Assembly: GCA_033557465.1 (NCBI GenBank) | Contig: CM066048.1 | Span: forward strand, 14,360,305-14,424,304 | Direction: 5' to 3' | Source: Ichthyophis bannanicus | Lineage: Eukaryota; Chordata; Amphibia; Gymnophiona; Ichthyophiidae | DNA: 64,000 bases | Position numbers and translations under genes: made by a program | Shown here: positions 19,692 through 31,822 of the stretch, in pieces | Position numbering within the stretch: the stretch's first letter is position 1 | Layout: every line of letters starts with the position of its first letter | The notes under the pieces: model-generated | Told to the model about the DNA's origin: nothing | Seen by the model: only the letters and a program-made list of their open reading frames with translations | The model's database searches: none

Positions 19692-20663
19692 TGTGATAAG
19701 GAAGCTTATCATAGCTCAGGAAGGAGCTATAGAAAAGGTGAAGTGACTCTGAACAAGCAACCTGTCAGTTCTGGTAGAAATAAGAAAACAGAATTTTCTC
19801 ATAAAAGACTACCAGTCCCAGAATGCACCAGGTTTCCAACAGCCATTAGAGGAGCTAAAGTGGAGAAACGTGTGTTCAATCAGGAGGGCTATGAGGTAAT
19901 CCCTAAGCACTCATCTCAAAGGGCAGGGCCTGATTCAGCACAGCTGCACTGTGTTAGGGAGGAGCACTCATCTAAGCAGAATAAGAGTAGAGTTTATTCT
20001 ACAGATGACCATCTTCATGATCACCTTGGATATCCAGAGAATTGTCCTCAGTATCCTGAGAATCAGCTTGAGTTTGATCATCAGTTTCATCTGAAGGATC
20101 ATCAGAAGCAGAAGCCAAACCGGACGGACAGAGAGGGAAAGAGACCCTTTGGAAGAAGGAAGAGAAAAGCCTTTGAGAGGTCTAGAAGAGTCCAAAGCAG
20201 TACATATACTGGGAGGTATTCCAAGGGCCAGCATACACCATTGGACTGGGGAAAGCCAGAGGAATGGTGCTGCAGAGCTAGGAATCACCAGAGGCTACCT
20301 GTGAGGGAGACGGCTGCACGTGGAAGGGACCCTAAGACCTGTGCCAGAAGGTATGTGAAGAGAGATCCAGTGTCCAGGGATCTGGATTGGAAGGCTGGAC
20401 ATAAGAACTGGACTACATACTGGCCAGGCTATATAGAGAGGAACTCTAGCAGCAATGGAAGCTCAGGTATGAACACTGATCTATGCCCTAGCTATAACCT
20501 TGAAAGACAGCAGGGAAACAAGTATTCTCCTGAAAATGCTCCATTGAGAGATTCATCTGTGCCAATCCATGATATTGAACTCATGCTTGTTGAACAAGGG
20601 GGAATAATAGCAGACGAGGATCCTGTTTATATGGACTGCTCTCTATCTAAACTCCGTTGGTAA
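19692..20663 (+). CDS. U3-encoded ORF of LTR3 (unknown function)
   Basis: Open for 323 codons from the first LTR base (TGT GAT) to the stop at 20661-20663. It has a basic Lys/Arg/Gln-rich middle (GRRKRKAFERSRR), an aromatic patch (WTTYWPGY) and the C-terminus EDPVYMDCSLSKLRW. The frame is also open upstream of the LTR by chance. The ending parallels QPMDCSTCLIDKV of element 1 and DIMDCTLSLANGIISLR of element 2. No recognised domain, no membrane segment. Confidence 0.55.
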   Translation, partial: CDKEAYHSSGRSYRKGEVTLNKQPVSSGRNKKTEFSHKRLPVPECTRFPTAIRGAKVEKRVFNQEGYEVIPKHSSQRAGPDSAQLHCVREEHSSKQNKSRVYSTDDHLHDHLGYPENCPQYPENQLEFDHQFHLKDHQKQKPNRTDREGKRPFGRRKRKAFERSRRVQSSTYTGRYSKGQHTPLDWGKPEEWCCRARNHQRLPVRETAARGRDPKTCARRYVKRDPVSRDLDWKAGHKNWTTYWPGYIERNSSSNGSSGMNTDLCPSYNLERQQGNKYSPENAPLRDSSVPIHDIELMLVEQGGIIADEDPVYMDCSLSKLRW

Positions 20664-21190
20664 CTTTCTGTTATAAAGTACAGCAACCATCACAAAGAAA
20701 TACAAATTTGTTCTTTAATCTACTCAGAAAAGCTCCTGAAGCAGGATTTGACCCACATAGTAGAAAGCAAGCCAGCTAAGGGGTTTCAGCTGGATAACTG
20801 CTAGCAATTAAGCCTTACCTAATTGCTTGTGAGCTAGGGGAGAATCACTTCTGTATCTATGTGGGAAGTAATCAGAAGTTAACCTGAAAAGAACAGTTTG
20901 TTTCTTGCTTTGTGGCTTTTCATTTGTTGTTTTCCTGATTTTAACTTTGTTTTTCCAAGTTAACACTGAAAGCAAGTAACCTAATTTATGTGCTACCAAG
21001 CATATCTGTGTTGGGAGAAATAACCCCATAAATAAATATCTTATTGGCTTTACCCAAGAGCACAACTAAATTATTGTCAGCAGCTGTGTCTGGTGTGAAT
21101 GAACTACATTGCCCACAATACCTTGCAAATCATATAGATATATGCACTTGACAAGACTGTGAAGATTCTCACCCAGGCAGCCATCTGACA
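19692..21190 (+). mobile_element. Solo LTR, third Gmr1-like family (LTR3)
   Basis: A 1,499-bp segment starting TGTGATAAGG and ending CCATCTGACA, flanked by the 4-bp duplication ACAC (19688-19691 and 21191-21194). Start, ending, duplication length and U3 ORF match the LTRs of elements 1 and 2, though I see no extended DNA identity. No second LTR or internal region follows, so it is a recombined solo LTR. Confidence 0.8.
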
Positions 21191-22219
21191 ACACACAGAC
21201 CCCCAACTACACACCCAACCTATGTTGCACCCACCCACACCCACTCCCAAATAAAAATGTAATTATCCTAAGAAGGAAGATTAGGGCCTTGAAAGATTGA
21301 CAGTTGGCATCTGGACAGGGGACAATGTAGGTGTCCAAGCTGCCATGTTATAGAAGACTAATCAAGCAAATTGTATTTCTATTTAAATTATAATCTCTTT
21401 GAGCTTATTCGAATTCACAGAAGAAGCACTGTCTGTGTTTGGAAGTGAAATAGTTCACTTTTGGCCCTGGCCTTGTTCCTCACATCATATTGTACTTCCT
21501 GTCGTGGTCATTTCATTTCATTTATTGATATGCCGTCCTTAGTGGAGAGAGCAGAGTGGTTTACAATAAAAGTTCCATAAAAACTGAACCTGCCCGTCGC
21601 CACCATCCCCAAAGTTCCACTGCTTTATTGTCTATAAATTAAGCTCTGTTGATGGTGTTCGATCTGTTCTTATTTTTGGATTGACATGAGCGCAACAAGA
21701 TACAAATTGGATGTTGGCTAACTGGTTATTTCCTAATAGCGGAAAATATGATTTTATGGTTCTTTCATATGATTGGGATTCCAAAGAGTATCAATGTTTC
21801 AGGTCCAGTTTGTTCTTTAAGTACAGAATCTAGGGGTGATCTTAATTCTGTGATTCCCCAAATAAAGAAAGGGATGAAAATTAGGCCTTTTTGAGGTTTT
21901 ATTTATGAATTTAAATAACAAATATATCAGAATTAATCCTTTATCTAAACATACCAACATGAACTATAGTCACAGAAATAAGGACAAACTGAACATGAAG
22001 AAGTAGAACATATTCTTGCTCTTACGTATGGTCATAAAGACTTCAATTTGGTGGGCGGTTCTGAAAGTTAGGAACAGTCAGGGACTGAGTGTTTCGGAAA
22101 CCGAACATTTTAGAGGCTCAGTGGAAGTAAACTGCAGAGGAAAGCAATTACTAGATTGCGTGTGTGTGTGTAAATATTTATTTTGCAGATTTAGGTGTGA
22201 AGGAGGGGAATCTAGTTAG
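21191..22219. other. No gene; one short L2-type tail
   Basis: An L2-like tail on the minus strand lies at about 21490-21570 (catttattgatatgccgtcc, then gtggtttacaat). The rest is unrecognised. Confidence 0.4.
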
Positions 22220-22632
22220 TGAGGTAGATTGACAAATGGAATAAGGAATTCCAGACATCCTTGCATGGATCATACTGGGAGATGGTCTGGTGGGAGGTGC
22301 GTTCTCTCCCCATATGCTGCAAAAGGATGGCCCTCACTATAAGGCCGTTCCATCCTACAGATACCCTATGTATTATGTGCAGTTTTCTTGAGGGGGCCTC
22401 TGAGTTTTGTTGTCAGGGTTATGGGCAACCCAGCAATCATTTGCACATTTGGTGAATGTATCCTTTGGTTTTCAGTTTTTGGGGGGCGGTGGAGCAGGAA
22501 ATTCAGGATAGCTGTGGATGTCACCTGATGTGGGGATTGCTGTTATGTTTGTTGTGGTACTGGAAAGATGTTGATGCCCCTGTTAATGATAAGCCGTTGA
22601 TTAATCATTATGTCAATGCTGCCAGAGCAGAG
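22220..22632 (+). pseudogene. L1-clade ORF2 C-terminal fragment
   Basis: Reads HLHIW, then MYPLVFSFWGAVEQEI and later a basic C-terminal stretch, resembling the Cys/His/Trp-rich C-terminus of L1-type ORF2 (CWRCG...HIWW.CP..FW). Frames change twice. It would be the only L1-clade sequence in the window. Confidence 0.5.
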
Positions 22633-22654
22633 ATAATTTTACACAGTTCTACAC

Positions 22655-22703
22655 ATGGCAATACATATGTAAATGATGATTCTATTTACATATGTATTGC
22701 CAT
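22655..22703. repeat. Perfect 20-bp inverted repeat with 9-nt loop
   Basis: Arms 22655-22674 (ATGGCAATACATATGTAAAT) and 22684-22703 are exact reverse complements. Pairing stops abruptly at both outer ends. Origin unknown. Confidence 0.85.
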
Positions 22704-23059
22704 ACACAGAGATTTCTAGGGAACTTGGTTTGGGCATAGTCTGCGTGGGCTGAAAAATTGTTATCTGTAGTTCCCATTTTCTTGGCATCTTGGAATACCA
22801 GGTGCTGCAGGCTCTCCGCACGAAAGAAGGCCTGGCAATCAACTCCCAGTCACACCTTGTCAGGAAAACCCGGGGGATTGTCACAACATAGACAACTATC
22901 CACAGGGTCACCAGGAGTTGACATTGACTCATCAGCACCTAACAACAGTAGATCCTGTTTTACAACAGGAATATATGTATATTTTAGAAATTTCCTCACC
23001 AGCTTGTGGACCCGCTTCAATATACACTCAAGGAATTCCGAAAACAACTAAAATTTGTT

Positions 23060-23244
23060 CTTTTCATTGAGCACTATGGCTATGACACCTAACTAACTCA
23101 TATTAATTGTAATCTCTCAATATTGTGTTTTTTGTAATTGTTCACCATGTTATGTTTCCCTTCTTTCACTTCCCTTGCCTATGTTTAGCCTTTGTATGTC
23201 TTTGTAACCGCTTTGATTTAAGGAAAAGGCGGTATAAAAAACCT

Positions 23245-23275
<31 letters not shown>
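23060..23275 (+). mobile_element. L2-like 3' tail
   Basis: Ends TTTGTAACCGCTTTGATT ... GGCGGTATAAAAAACC followed by (AAAT)n. Confidence 0.6.
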
Positions 23276-23277
<2 letters not shown>

Positions 23278-23800
23278 GTGCTAGCTACCTGGTCGTCTGG
23301 ACCTGGGATCTCCAACAGTGATTCAGGGAGCAATTGTGCTGGGTCCAACACCACCTCAAAACGTATTTCAAGAAGTTAGTTTGCTCGGCTTCTTATTTGC
23401 CCCCTCTTGTACATGAAGCTTTTTAAAATTCGACACATGTGTAGACGGCAGTGCTTTTGTGTGGAAAGCCCCGAGTGATGCCCCTTTTTATAGTAACGTG
23501 TTGTTTCCTGAAACGGCTGCTTTCACAGTGTGCCCCCATAAATACATGAGTATTTGCCAGCGTCCTTAGGTATATTTTACAGAAGGGCCCATGTTTAGCA
23601 TCCAGGAGGAACTGTGAACATTCCTTCTTGGACGCTCTAATTCCTTCTTTGATATTCTATGTCAAATGGGGCTGATACCATTGCAGTCAAGTGGAAAGCA
23701 ATTCCGAATAGAATGGGTTGAAGGGTGCAATAACATGAGATGGCCCTGATAAAGAATCTAATAATATACTAAAAGGTAAAAGTGATACATCTCCACTAAA
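23276..23800. other. No recognisable feature
   Basis: No coding, repeat or structural signal that I can name. Confidence 0.35.
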
Positions 23801-24399
23801 GCGGCCCGATCCGCATCGGCAAAAGGGAGCAGGCAGGTAAGCGCCTCCCTGTTCCCCTTCACCAAGGTCAATCAGGCCGAAGAACCCCTCCAGCAGGACT
23901 TTTAAATTTCAGCCAGCTCCAGCTCTCCCGCGCCTTGCGGGCCTGTGCCTCAGGGCCTCACCAGAGGGCCCTTTGGCGTGCCCTCAGGCGTGGACCGTCA
24001 AAGAAGGAAAAGAGAGCAGAAAAGATTCTAGCTACCACAGGACCTACAAAACCAGCCACTACCAAACACCTCTCACCTGCAGATCACCAAGATACACACC
24101 GGAACCCCAAGAAAAACCTGCTAAGGTAAGCTAAGAACTTATAGACAAACATGACACAACGCATACTAATATATCATATGATCATTCTCCTGGCTGCACT
24201 TCTGCTCATATCCTCTAACCATCTAAGCAACAATTGGAACAGAAGCATACAAGTGCTTCACAGAGAAAACCTCCTCCACCTTACAACTCACCACAAATTA
24301 CCGTTCACTAAACAAGCACACAGGCTCATACCTATCAGACTAGAATGAATAACGACGAACACTACAAACACCAAACACCATCAGCATCCAATCAAATAT

Positions 24400-25080
24400 T
24401 CTCTCATCAATGTTCGTTCTATACACAACAAAATTCAGACCATTGCAGACCACATTCACCTCACTGACACAGATGTAATGTGCATCATAGAAAGCTGGAT
24501 CAACTATTATGGCAATGTTCTATTAAACCAATTAACTACATCACAATATACACTACGAGTTGCCCCAGACTATATCAGAGAGGGGGTGGAGTACTCATAC
24601 TAACAAAGAAGCACTTGAACTTCTCACTGAACAATTCTCAATCACTACAGACAATAGACCTCTTAATCATCTCTAACCCGGAACACACCATAACTGTAAT
24701 GTATAGAAAACCTACTCCCAACATAGACGACCTAGCTGCCATCAGAGATGAAGCATGCACATATACAGCCACAAAAAACCACTTCACCCTCATAGGTGAC
24801 CTTAACCTCCCCTCAACCATGGAAAAACATGCTAATGCGTTCCTTAATGCCATGGATTCTCTACAGCTAACTCAAATAATCCATGCACCAACCCACTGCA
24901 AAGGTTCAATCTTGGACCTTATATTCGTATCCAACAACCTACTTAAAGAAAACCTAAATCTGCAAATTGACCCAGTATCATGGTCAGATCACACCATGAT
25001 ATCCCTCATTATACCAGTCAATACTACTCAACCAAAAACACTGCAACAGCAACTGTTCAAACGTCGATTTAAGGCATTCA
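24400..25080 (+). pseudogene. L2 endonuclease domain
   Basis: Target-nicking endonuclease. The open frame at 24480-25172 contains the catalytic-type segments GDLNLPS and SWSDHTMI. It is cut off by the inserted tail just after RRFKAF. Confidence 0.75.
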
Positions 25081-25084
25081 ATGT

Positions 25085-25235
25085 ACAACGTGTTGTCTTA
25101 ATGTTGTTAAATTCCCTCATGTTAAATGTTGTAAAATACCCACATGTTAAATGTTACCCAATTGTGACGTGATGTAACCACTTTGATTGTAGGATAAGGT
25201 GGTATACAAGTATGTCTAAATAAATAAATACTTCC
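25085..25235 (+). mobile_element. Short L2-type tail inserted in the L2 ORF
   Basis: Ends GATGTAACCACTTTGATTG ... AAGGTGGTATACAAG and (AAAT)n. The L2 coding sequence resumes at about 25235 (FLDQSSALIDADI). Confidence 0.6.
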
Positions 25236-25431
25236 TTGACCAGAGTTCGGCACTAATAGATGCAGACATAACTGATCTGGACTCATTTATAGACTCATGG
25301 AAACAGACAATATATACAACTTCAACCTTCAAAAAAGAACTCACTACAAAACACTATATATCCTCACGTCCGCCATGGTTCTCCAAAAACCTGGACCAGC
25401 ACAGAAGAGAACTTAGACACCTTGAAAGAAA

Positions 25432-26761
25432 ATGGAAAAAACACAGAATGATACAACTAAGTCACATCTACACAACCTTCAAAAGAAATACAACGACCTA
25501 TGCAACAAGACACAAAAGGAATTTATAACAAACAATCTTATGAAATCACTCAACCACCCTAGAGAACTATTCTCAGTTGTATCTCAACTGACCAACGACC
25601 CTAACACAGACAACACAACAAGCGAAAGAACACAAATTGACCCACAAGTTATAACAGACTTTCTCTACAATAAACAACTCACAACAATGCACCAACAACC
25701 GGTGCCACCCCAGCAAATTAACAATACAGGCAAAAAACACCTATGGCAAAACTTCAACCTAATAAACAAAAAAGAAATAATAGACATCATCAACAACATC
25801 AATACCCCGACCTCGCCCTTCGACCCATGTCCAATTATTGTAAATGGTTAAAAGATTTATGCAACCAATTTGCTCAAACCATCCTCTGGATAGTTCACTC
25901 CTCCCTCACCCAAGGATACTTTCCTCCTGCACTCAAGCAGGCCTATATATGCCCCATCATAAAAATGACATCACTAGACAAGACCCTCCCAAGCTCCTAT
26001 CACCCAATTGCGAGTATGCCATTCCTGGCCAAAATAATTGAAAAAAACATACAACACCAACTTCAAGACCATGTGGATACTCATGTACCCCTAGACCAAC
26101 ACCAACATGGCTTCTGCCCACAACATGGCATCGACATTCTCCTAACAGACCTATTCAACAGAATCATCACTGGACTGGATAAACCTAGTCAGGGCTTTGA
26201 GCTACTGTTCCTCAACATAAGTGCCGCTTTTGACTCAGTATCTCACCCCATCATGCTAAATAGGCTAAGTGACATTCGTCTAACAGACAACACGCTAAGA
26301 TGGTTCAAGTCATATCTATCTGACAGAACCATGCAAGTAAAGGCTGGCAACTCCAAGGCATCCCCCAAGGCTCAGCCATATCCGGACTATTATTCAACCT
26401 ACATATTCAACCAATTTGCAACCTACTATGGAAATGAAATGCACACTATCACCTCTATACAGATGACATCATGTTCTACCTGCCATTTAACACCAAGAAC
26501 CCAGACTTATCAACCATATCAGATGTCTTCAATACTGTGACAAACTTCCTAGCTAGTATAAATCTCACAGTAAACCAATATAAAACCGAAGCTCTACTAA
26601 TATATAGAGATCAAGATTTCAAGCCACCAAAAAAGATAACACCACAAGATGCACAAATACCAATAAAACAAGAGATCAAATATTTAGATATAACCATTGA
26701 CAGCAACCTCAACATGATCTCTCACATCAAAATGCATCCAAAGAAGCGTACTGGAAGCTAA
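25432..26761 (+). pseudogene. L2 reverse transcriptase, frameshifted
   Basis: Three overlapping open pieces in different frames together carry the RT fingers and palm (PSSYHPIASMPFLAKIIEKN, then LNISAAFDSVSH). The YxDD box is altered to YTDD. Not functional. Confidence 0.75.
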
Positions 26762-27520
26762 AGCTCATCAAACCCTTCGACATCTTCTGCAAGAGAAAGA
26801 CTTCAGATCAGTACTACAAGCCATAGTCACACCACACCTCGACTATGGAAACATCATTTACCAAGGCCTCCCAAAAAATGTTCAATATCCAATCCAACTA
26901 GTCCAAAACTCTGCCGCCAGAATCCTCACTGCCAGCTCATCCATGCATCACATAACACCAATCCTTAAAAACCTACCTGGCTCCCAATAACCCAAAGAGT
27001 AAAATACAAAACCATCACTACCACCTTCAAGATACCTCACAACCTCTCAGTTCCCTGCCTCTCAGAGCTGATCACAACAACCTACACAACAAGACCAAGA
27101 AGGACCTCCAATCAGAACCTCCTGAACATCCACCTGCTCAGGACCAAAACCACACAGCAGACCAGCAACAGAGCATTCTCCTTGTACGCCCCATCAATGT
27201 GGAACTCACTACCAGATAACATAAGATCAGCAAAATCCATCACCGAACTAAAAAAAACAATTAAGAACACACCTATTCAGAGAATACTACGGACCTGATG
27301 ACAAAACATGATTAGAAGCTAAAATATCACATAGAAGGCAGCTAAACTGAACCAAACATTCCTCCCCACAAAACATAGACCTCTCTACATGTAAATAGTT
27401 CGCTCCAAGTTATTTACCCCATTCAATGTAAAACGATTCCTCTGTAATTGTTATGTTGTTTGATGTAAACCACCTTGGATAAAGGCGGTATAGAAAAACT
27501 GTTAAATAAATAAATAAATA

Positions 27521-28639
27521 TTCTAAGATTTGGGGGCAATATCGGGCATGACAGAACAGAACTACAAGGCTGCAAATGCTCTTTCACAGGGTTCACTGAA
27601 CTAGTAGAATAGTAATGTGCATTTTTCATGCTGTTTCTATTTCTCCTTGTTTCATGGCTGGCTTGGAACTGAAATAAAAAGTTCCAAAAAAAAGAGCCCA
27701 AGAAAGCGACTATAACCTTAGAAGAAGAAATAAACAACTGAAAATAGACGCTCTTGCGCCAACCCTCCCCCACTGTGTAAAGTGTGCCAAACCCCAAGCT
27801 TGGCTCACCTCCAGAGTTCACTTTCTACATTCCTGTACCCTTTCTCCAGAGCCTCTCTGGCTGAAATGATGCTTACCTCCCTTCAATTTGCTATTAAACT
27901 TGCCCAGCAAAATTATTATGTTCATCTGACATACCTCTAACCCAATTGGTTCTTTATTTATGTATTTAAGAAATATTTCTATTCTGCCTATCTTAATTCC
28001 TAGGCAAAATTCAAAGAACAAAAGACATATTATTGTCAATATAAAACACATAAAAACATAACAACAAAGTTAAAGCAAAAATAATTATGTATTTATTTAT
28101 TTAAAAGGATTTACTATACCACTTTCTCTTTAAATCAAAGCGGATAGCACAACAAACAATCAAGAGTGGAAGGGTGAATACATTGACTTGTATGGTGTGG
28201 GTGAGCAGTGTGATTGATTAACTGGTGAGCTATATTTTTTATTTATTTATTTATTTATTTAACATCTCTTATATACCGCACTATTGTCATCAGCGCGGTT
28301 TACATGAAACAAACATATACATACAGAGAACTGTAATGCATTTTACAAGTAACAGGGTTTTTGAAGTTGGGATTAAAAAGGTAAACTATATAGGCTAAAT
28401 AACTATTTACAAAAAATTATATGCATTAGTCACATTTGGTTATCGATTGGGATTGTCTTGGTCAGAAAAAGTGTCGGTAGTATTTTCCATGTGCAAAGAT
28501 TAGATTGGGAAATAGCTATATACATTGTGAACTATGAACAGGGGCTATATACATTCAGCAGGAATACTACATTAAAAAGATAAAATACTGACATTAAAAA
28601 GATAAAATCTGCAGCTCAACACCACTACCATTGTGTCCC
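27521..28639 (-). repeat. Two L2-type tails in otherwise unrecognised DNA
   Basis: Minus-strand tails start at about 28086 (tatttatttatttaaaagg, then ctttaaatcaaagcgg) and at 28232-28310 (tatttatttatttaacatct, then cagcgcggtttacatg). 27521-28080 shows nothing clear. Confidence 0.5.
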
Positions 28640-29479
28640 TAAATGTTTCTTCAAAAAATATCAGTGGGGGGAGTGGGGAGGTGATATTCAGCTACAGCGG
28701 CTAGTGCTCTTAAGCAGCCATCGCCGCTGAACTCTAAACCCAGATATTCATTACCAGGACCATATCTGGCTACCGGCATAGAATATACGCGTCGGCTGGA
28801 CAGCACGGAAGCTAACCAGGCAGCAACGATATTCAGCCACTGCGCGGCTAGCATCAGCGGCGAACGTTATGCAAGCCTTTCAGGTGCTTAACTTTCACCA
28901 CTTAGGGATAACCGGTTAGTGGCTGAATTTATCGTCAGAGTCACCTGCAATCCGCCTCTGTTCAGTGGCATGAACCACATCAGTGCAGCTGACTATCTCA
29001 CAGAGCCACATTTAGGTGGTTTGCAGGTCTGCAAGCTGTTTAAATGGCTTTGATAATGCCCCCTCCCCCCAACGTTTTCACATGCTTCCTAAAGCACAGA
29101 TAGTCAGTGTCTAAACACTGTTTGACAGACAAAGCGAAGGGACATCGCACAAGAAAAGGCACAAACATGGATTTCAACATCGTGCAGTTGCTTTACAGAG
29201 GGCACACACAAGCAAGTCTGCCACATCCGAAAGAACAATCACACAAATCAGATTGCCAGTTTTGGAATAAGGAAAAAATGATGAGTATAGCTCTGACTTC
29301 ATTCTACTACAAACGATTATCACAGGAACCTCTCAAAAAAGGGGAGAAAAGGATCTCAGAATGGCGTAAAAACTGCACCATAGGTAACCAATGATTTAAC
29401 CTTAGTTGTATATCCAGTTCATCAAAGATCCTGAAAAACTCCCAACTAATTAAAATTAAAATTTATCTTTTAAAGTTTG
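28640..29479. repeat. GATATTCA-rich repeat, then unrecognised DNA
   Basis: 28680-28930 has repeated GATATTCA with GGCTA and CCGG motifs. Similar words recur at 54140-54325, so this is probably an interspersed MITE. 29000-29480 is unrecognised. Confidence 0.4.
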
Positions 29480-30340
29480 CCAATTTGGACTGAGGATTTC
29501 TTTCAAGTAGCACCCCCTAGATCAAGCAAAGTGAGCCGCCTTATTTTCGAGACCAGGAATTCTTTGCATCACCGGAAAATGTCTCTATACTATGCACTGT
29601 ATTTTAGCACTCTCAGTAGAATAATTTGTTACAAAATATACAAAATCATCGTCATCATTTTGCACAACTCTGGCGCTTAAGAGCCATTCTGTCGTTGAAT
29701 CTCGTTCGTTTGTATGCCTTATCAACAACAGATCTAGGGGAACCCCTGGCCAAAAAAGCAGATCTAAGCCCCTGAGATCGACCAATAAATTCGGAGGTGG
29801 AGGAGCAATTTCACTTGAATGGATAAACTGGGAGTCCTGCTCGGAGCTTTAGAGAGAGTGCACTAAAAAAGTGTAAAAAGGTGTTGTGATCAGTGGGTTT
29901 TTGTATATGGTAGTATGTCAACCCCCTACTCTTATAGAAACCTGTATGCGGAAAAATGATACAGATGTAGAATCAAAACAAATCGAAAACTGAATATTAG
30001 GATCCACTGGTTAAGCCAACCATGAAACTGTAGCAGTTATCATATGCTGTTGCAAAGGAGAGGTGCTCAACCATCTATTCTCATACATCCCCATAAACAG
30101 ATTAGCAATAGAAGGGGCAAATGTAGCCCCCATCGCTACACCGCTCACCTGCTGGTAAATTTTCCCCTCAAACTCAAACAAATTGTGTCTCAAAGATAAA
30201 TTGGTCAAATTCATAAAAAAGACCCAGTGATCCCCAGTTTGTAAGAGACTCCGTAACTACCCTATAGGCCTCATCTTGTGGAATACTAGCGTGCAGAGTT
30301 GATACATCAAGGGTGACCAGCAACATATCTCTTCGACCAC
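29480..30340 (-). mobile_element. Penelope-like element, 3' half
   Basis: The minus strand encodes Penelope RT: VTLDVSTLHASIPQDEAYR (motif A), then QVSGVAMGATFAPSIANLFM (motif B region, typical of Penelope). Further on come traces of a YTKPTDHNT-like and GSPRSVVDKAYKR-like region around 29690-29930. Stops and shifts are frequent. The 5' half lies at 40500-40935; everything between is a later insertion. Confidence 0.8.
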
Positions 30341-31656
30341 AGTGTTCTTCAAGCCCACTCAGTGTTCTTCAAGCACATTCAATCTTTATGCTGATGACTA
30401 CCAAATCTATTTCTCTATACATGAAATCTCTCTGGCAATCCAGACCGGGATCTCTTCCTGTCTTTCTGACATTGCTGCTTATTTATTTATTTATTTCTCT
30501 TATATACCGCGCGCTCTTCGATATCAGTGCGGTTTACATGGAACATCGAGATATTTTATGGTGGGGGATTACACCGTAATAACAAATAACAGGTAGCTCA
30601 ACTTGGATAACCATCTTAACTATTTACACATATATGGATAACAGATAATTATTTACACATATATACATCACTTTGAGGGATAGTTACATGTAGTCATGGA
30701 GCTTTGTTGTGAGTGGGGCAAGTTGGTGTACCTTCTTATGGGTAGCATTTGAGGAAAAGGTGGCGCTTCAATGCCCTCCTGAATTTAGTTAGCTCCGGGA
30801 TTGCTCGTATGTTGGGTGGTAGGGCGTTCCAGCATCTGGGTGCACAGAGACTAAAAGCCCTGTTTACAGTTGCCTGTGTACAATGGGTCATTGTTTTGGG
30901 GATTACCAAGGTGTTTATTGCTGTAGGTCGTCTGGCCCTGTTGGGGGGGGGGGGGGGGTCATGTGTGTAAGGCCCGCGAGTGATGAGGGGGAGAGCCCAT
31001 TGATGGCCTTGAATGTTAGTAGCAAGATCTTGAAGGCGATCCTACAGTGGATTGGAAGCCAATGGAGACTTTTGAGGATGGGTGTTATATGGTCTCGCCT
31101 GGAGGCCCCATTTAGAACTCTGGCTGCTTAGATGTCTCACTGCCGCTTGAAATTGAACATGGCCAAAACGGAGCTTCTTATTTTTCCCCCTAAAATCTCC
31201 TCTTCTCTTCCTCCTTTCTCTGTCCCTGTGGATAACTTTCTACTCCTCCCTGTTTCCACGGCTCGCAACCTTGGGGTTGTCTTTGACTTCTCTCTCTCCT
31301 TCTCCACACACATTCATCTGATAGCTAAGACATGCTGTTTTTCTCTCTATAACATCAACAAAATCCACCCATTCCTTTCTGAACACACTACTAAGACACT
31401 AATCCACCCCTTAATCATCTCCTGTCTTGACTATTGTAACCTACTCCTTGCTGGTCTCCCTTTGAATAACATTTCTCCCCTTCAATCTGTTCAACACTCT
31501 GCTGCACAGCTAATCTTCCACCAGCCTCGTCATGCTCATATTACCCCTCTTCTCAAGTCACTTCATTGGCTCTCTATCAGTTTCCGCATTCAGTTCAAAC
31601 TTCTCCTGCTGACCTATAAGTGCATTCACTCTGCAGCTCCTCACTACCTTTCCTAC
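30341..31656 (+). mobile_element. L2-clade LINE, part 1 (inserted in Penelope)
   Basis: 5'-truncated L2 starting in the RT palm (FNLYADDYQIYF at about 30380). It is interrupted at 30481-31122 and continues as NMAKTELLIFPPKISSS and LDYCNLLLAGLPLNNISPLQ to 31656. CR1-A copy 2 is inserted there and the L2 resumes at 40134. Confidence 0.8.
30481..31122 (-). mobile_element. L2-type 3' fragment inserted in the L2 RT
   Basis: Minus-strand LINE 3' region with an (AAAT)n tail and an AACCGCAC-type terminus, carrying a decayed C-terminal coding piece (KAINGLSPSS near 31000). It is flanked by the perfect 7-bp duplication GCTGCTT (30474-30480 and 31123-31129). Confidence 0.75.
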
Positions 31657-31822
31657 ATAAGAACATAAGATATGCCATACTAGTCAGACCAAGGTCCATC
31701 AAGCCCAGTATCCTGTTTCCAACAGTGGCCAAACTAGGTCATACGTACCTAGCAGTTTCCCCAAAAGACACAGGTTCCGCAATGCTTGTACTGGGTCAAG
31801 CATTGATATCCTGGGTCCCTTC

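Larger units (their letters stand above)
23801..27520 (+). mobile_element. L2-clade LINE, nearly full length but decayed
   Basis: Possible 5' UTR at 23801-24400. Endonuclease at about 24400-25080 (INVRSIHNKIQ, then GGGVLILTKKHLN, LIGDLNLPS and SDHTMISLI). RT at about 25740-26760 (QHGFCPQHGID, LNISAAFDSVSHPIML; the YADD box reads YTDD at about 26457). The C-terminal region is at 26750-27300. The tail at 27455-27520 has AAACCACCTTGG, GGCGGTATAG and (AAAT)n. Many frame breaks. A short L2-type tail has inserted at about 25085-25235. Confidence 0.85.

Noticed and set aside
18990..20663. 557-codon ORF as a repeat-protein gene
   Set aside because: It is a minisatellite whose unit is a multiple of three, followed by intervening DNA and a solo LTR with its own U3 ORF and target duplications.
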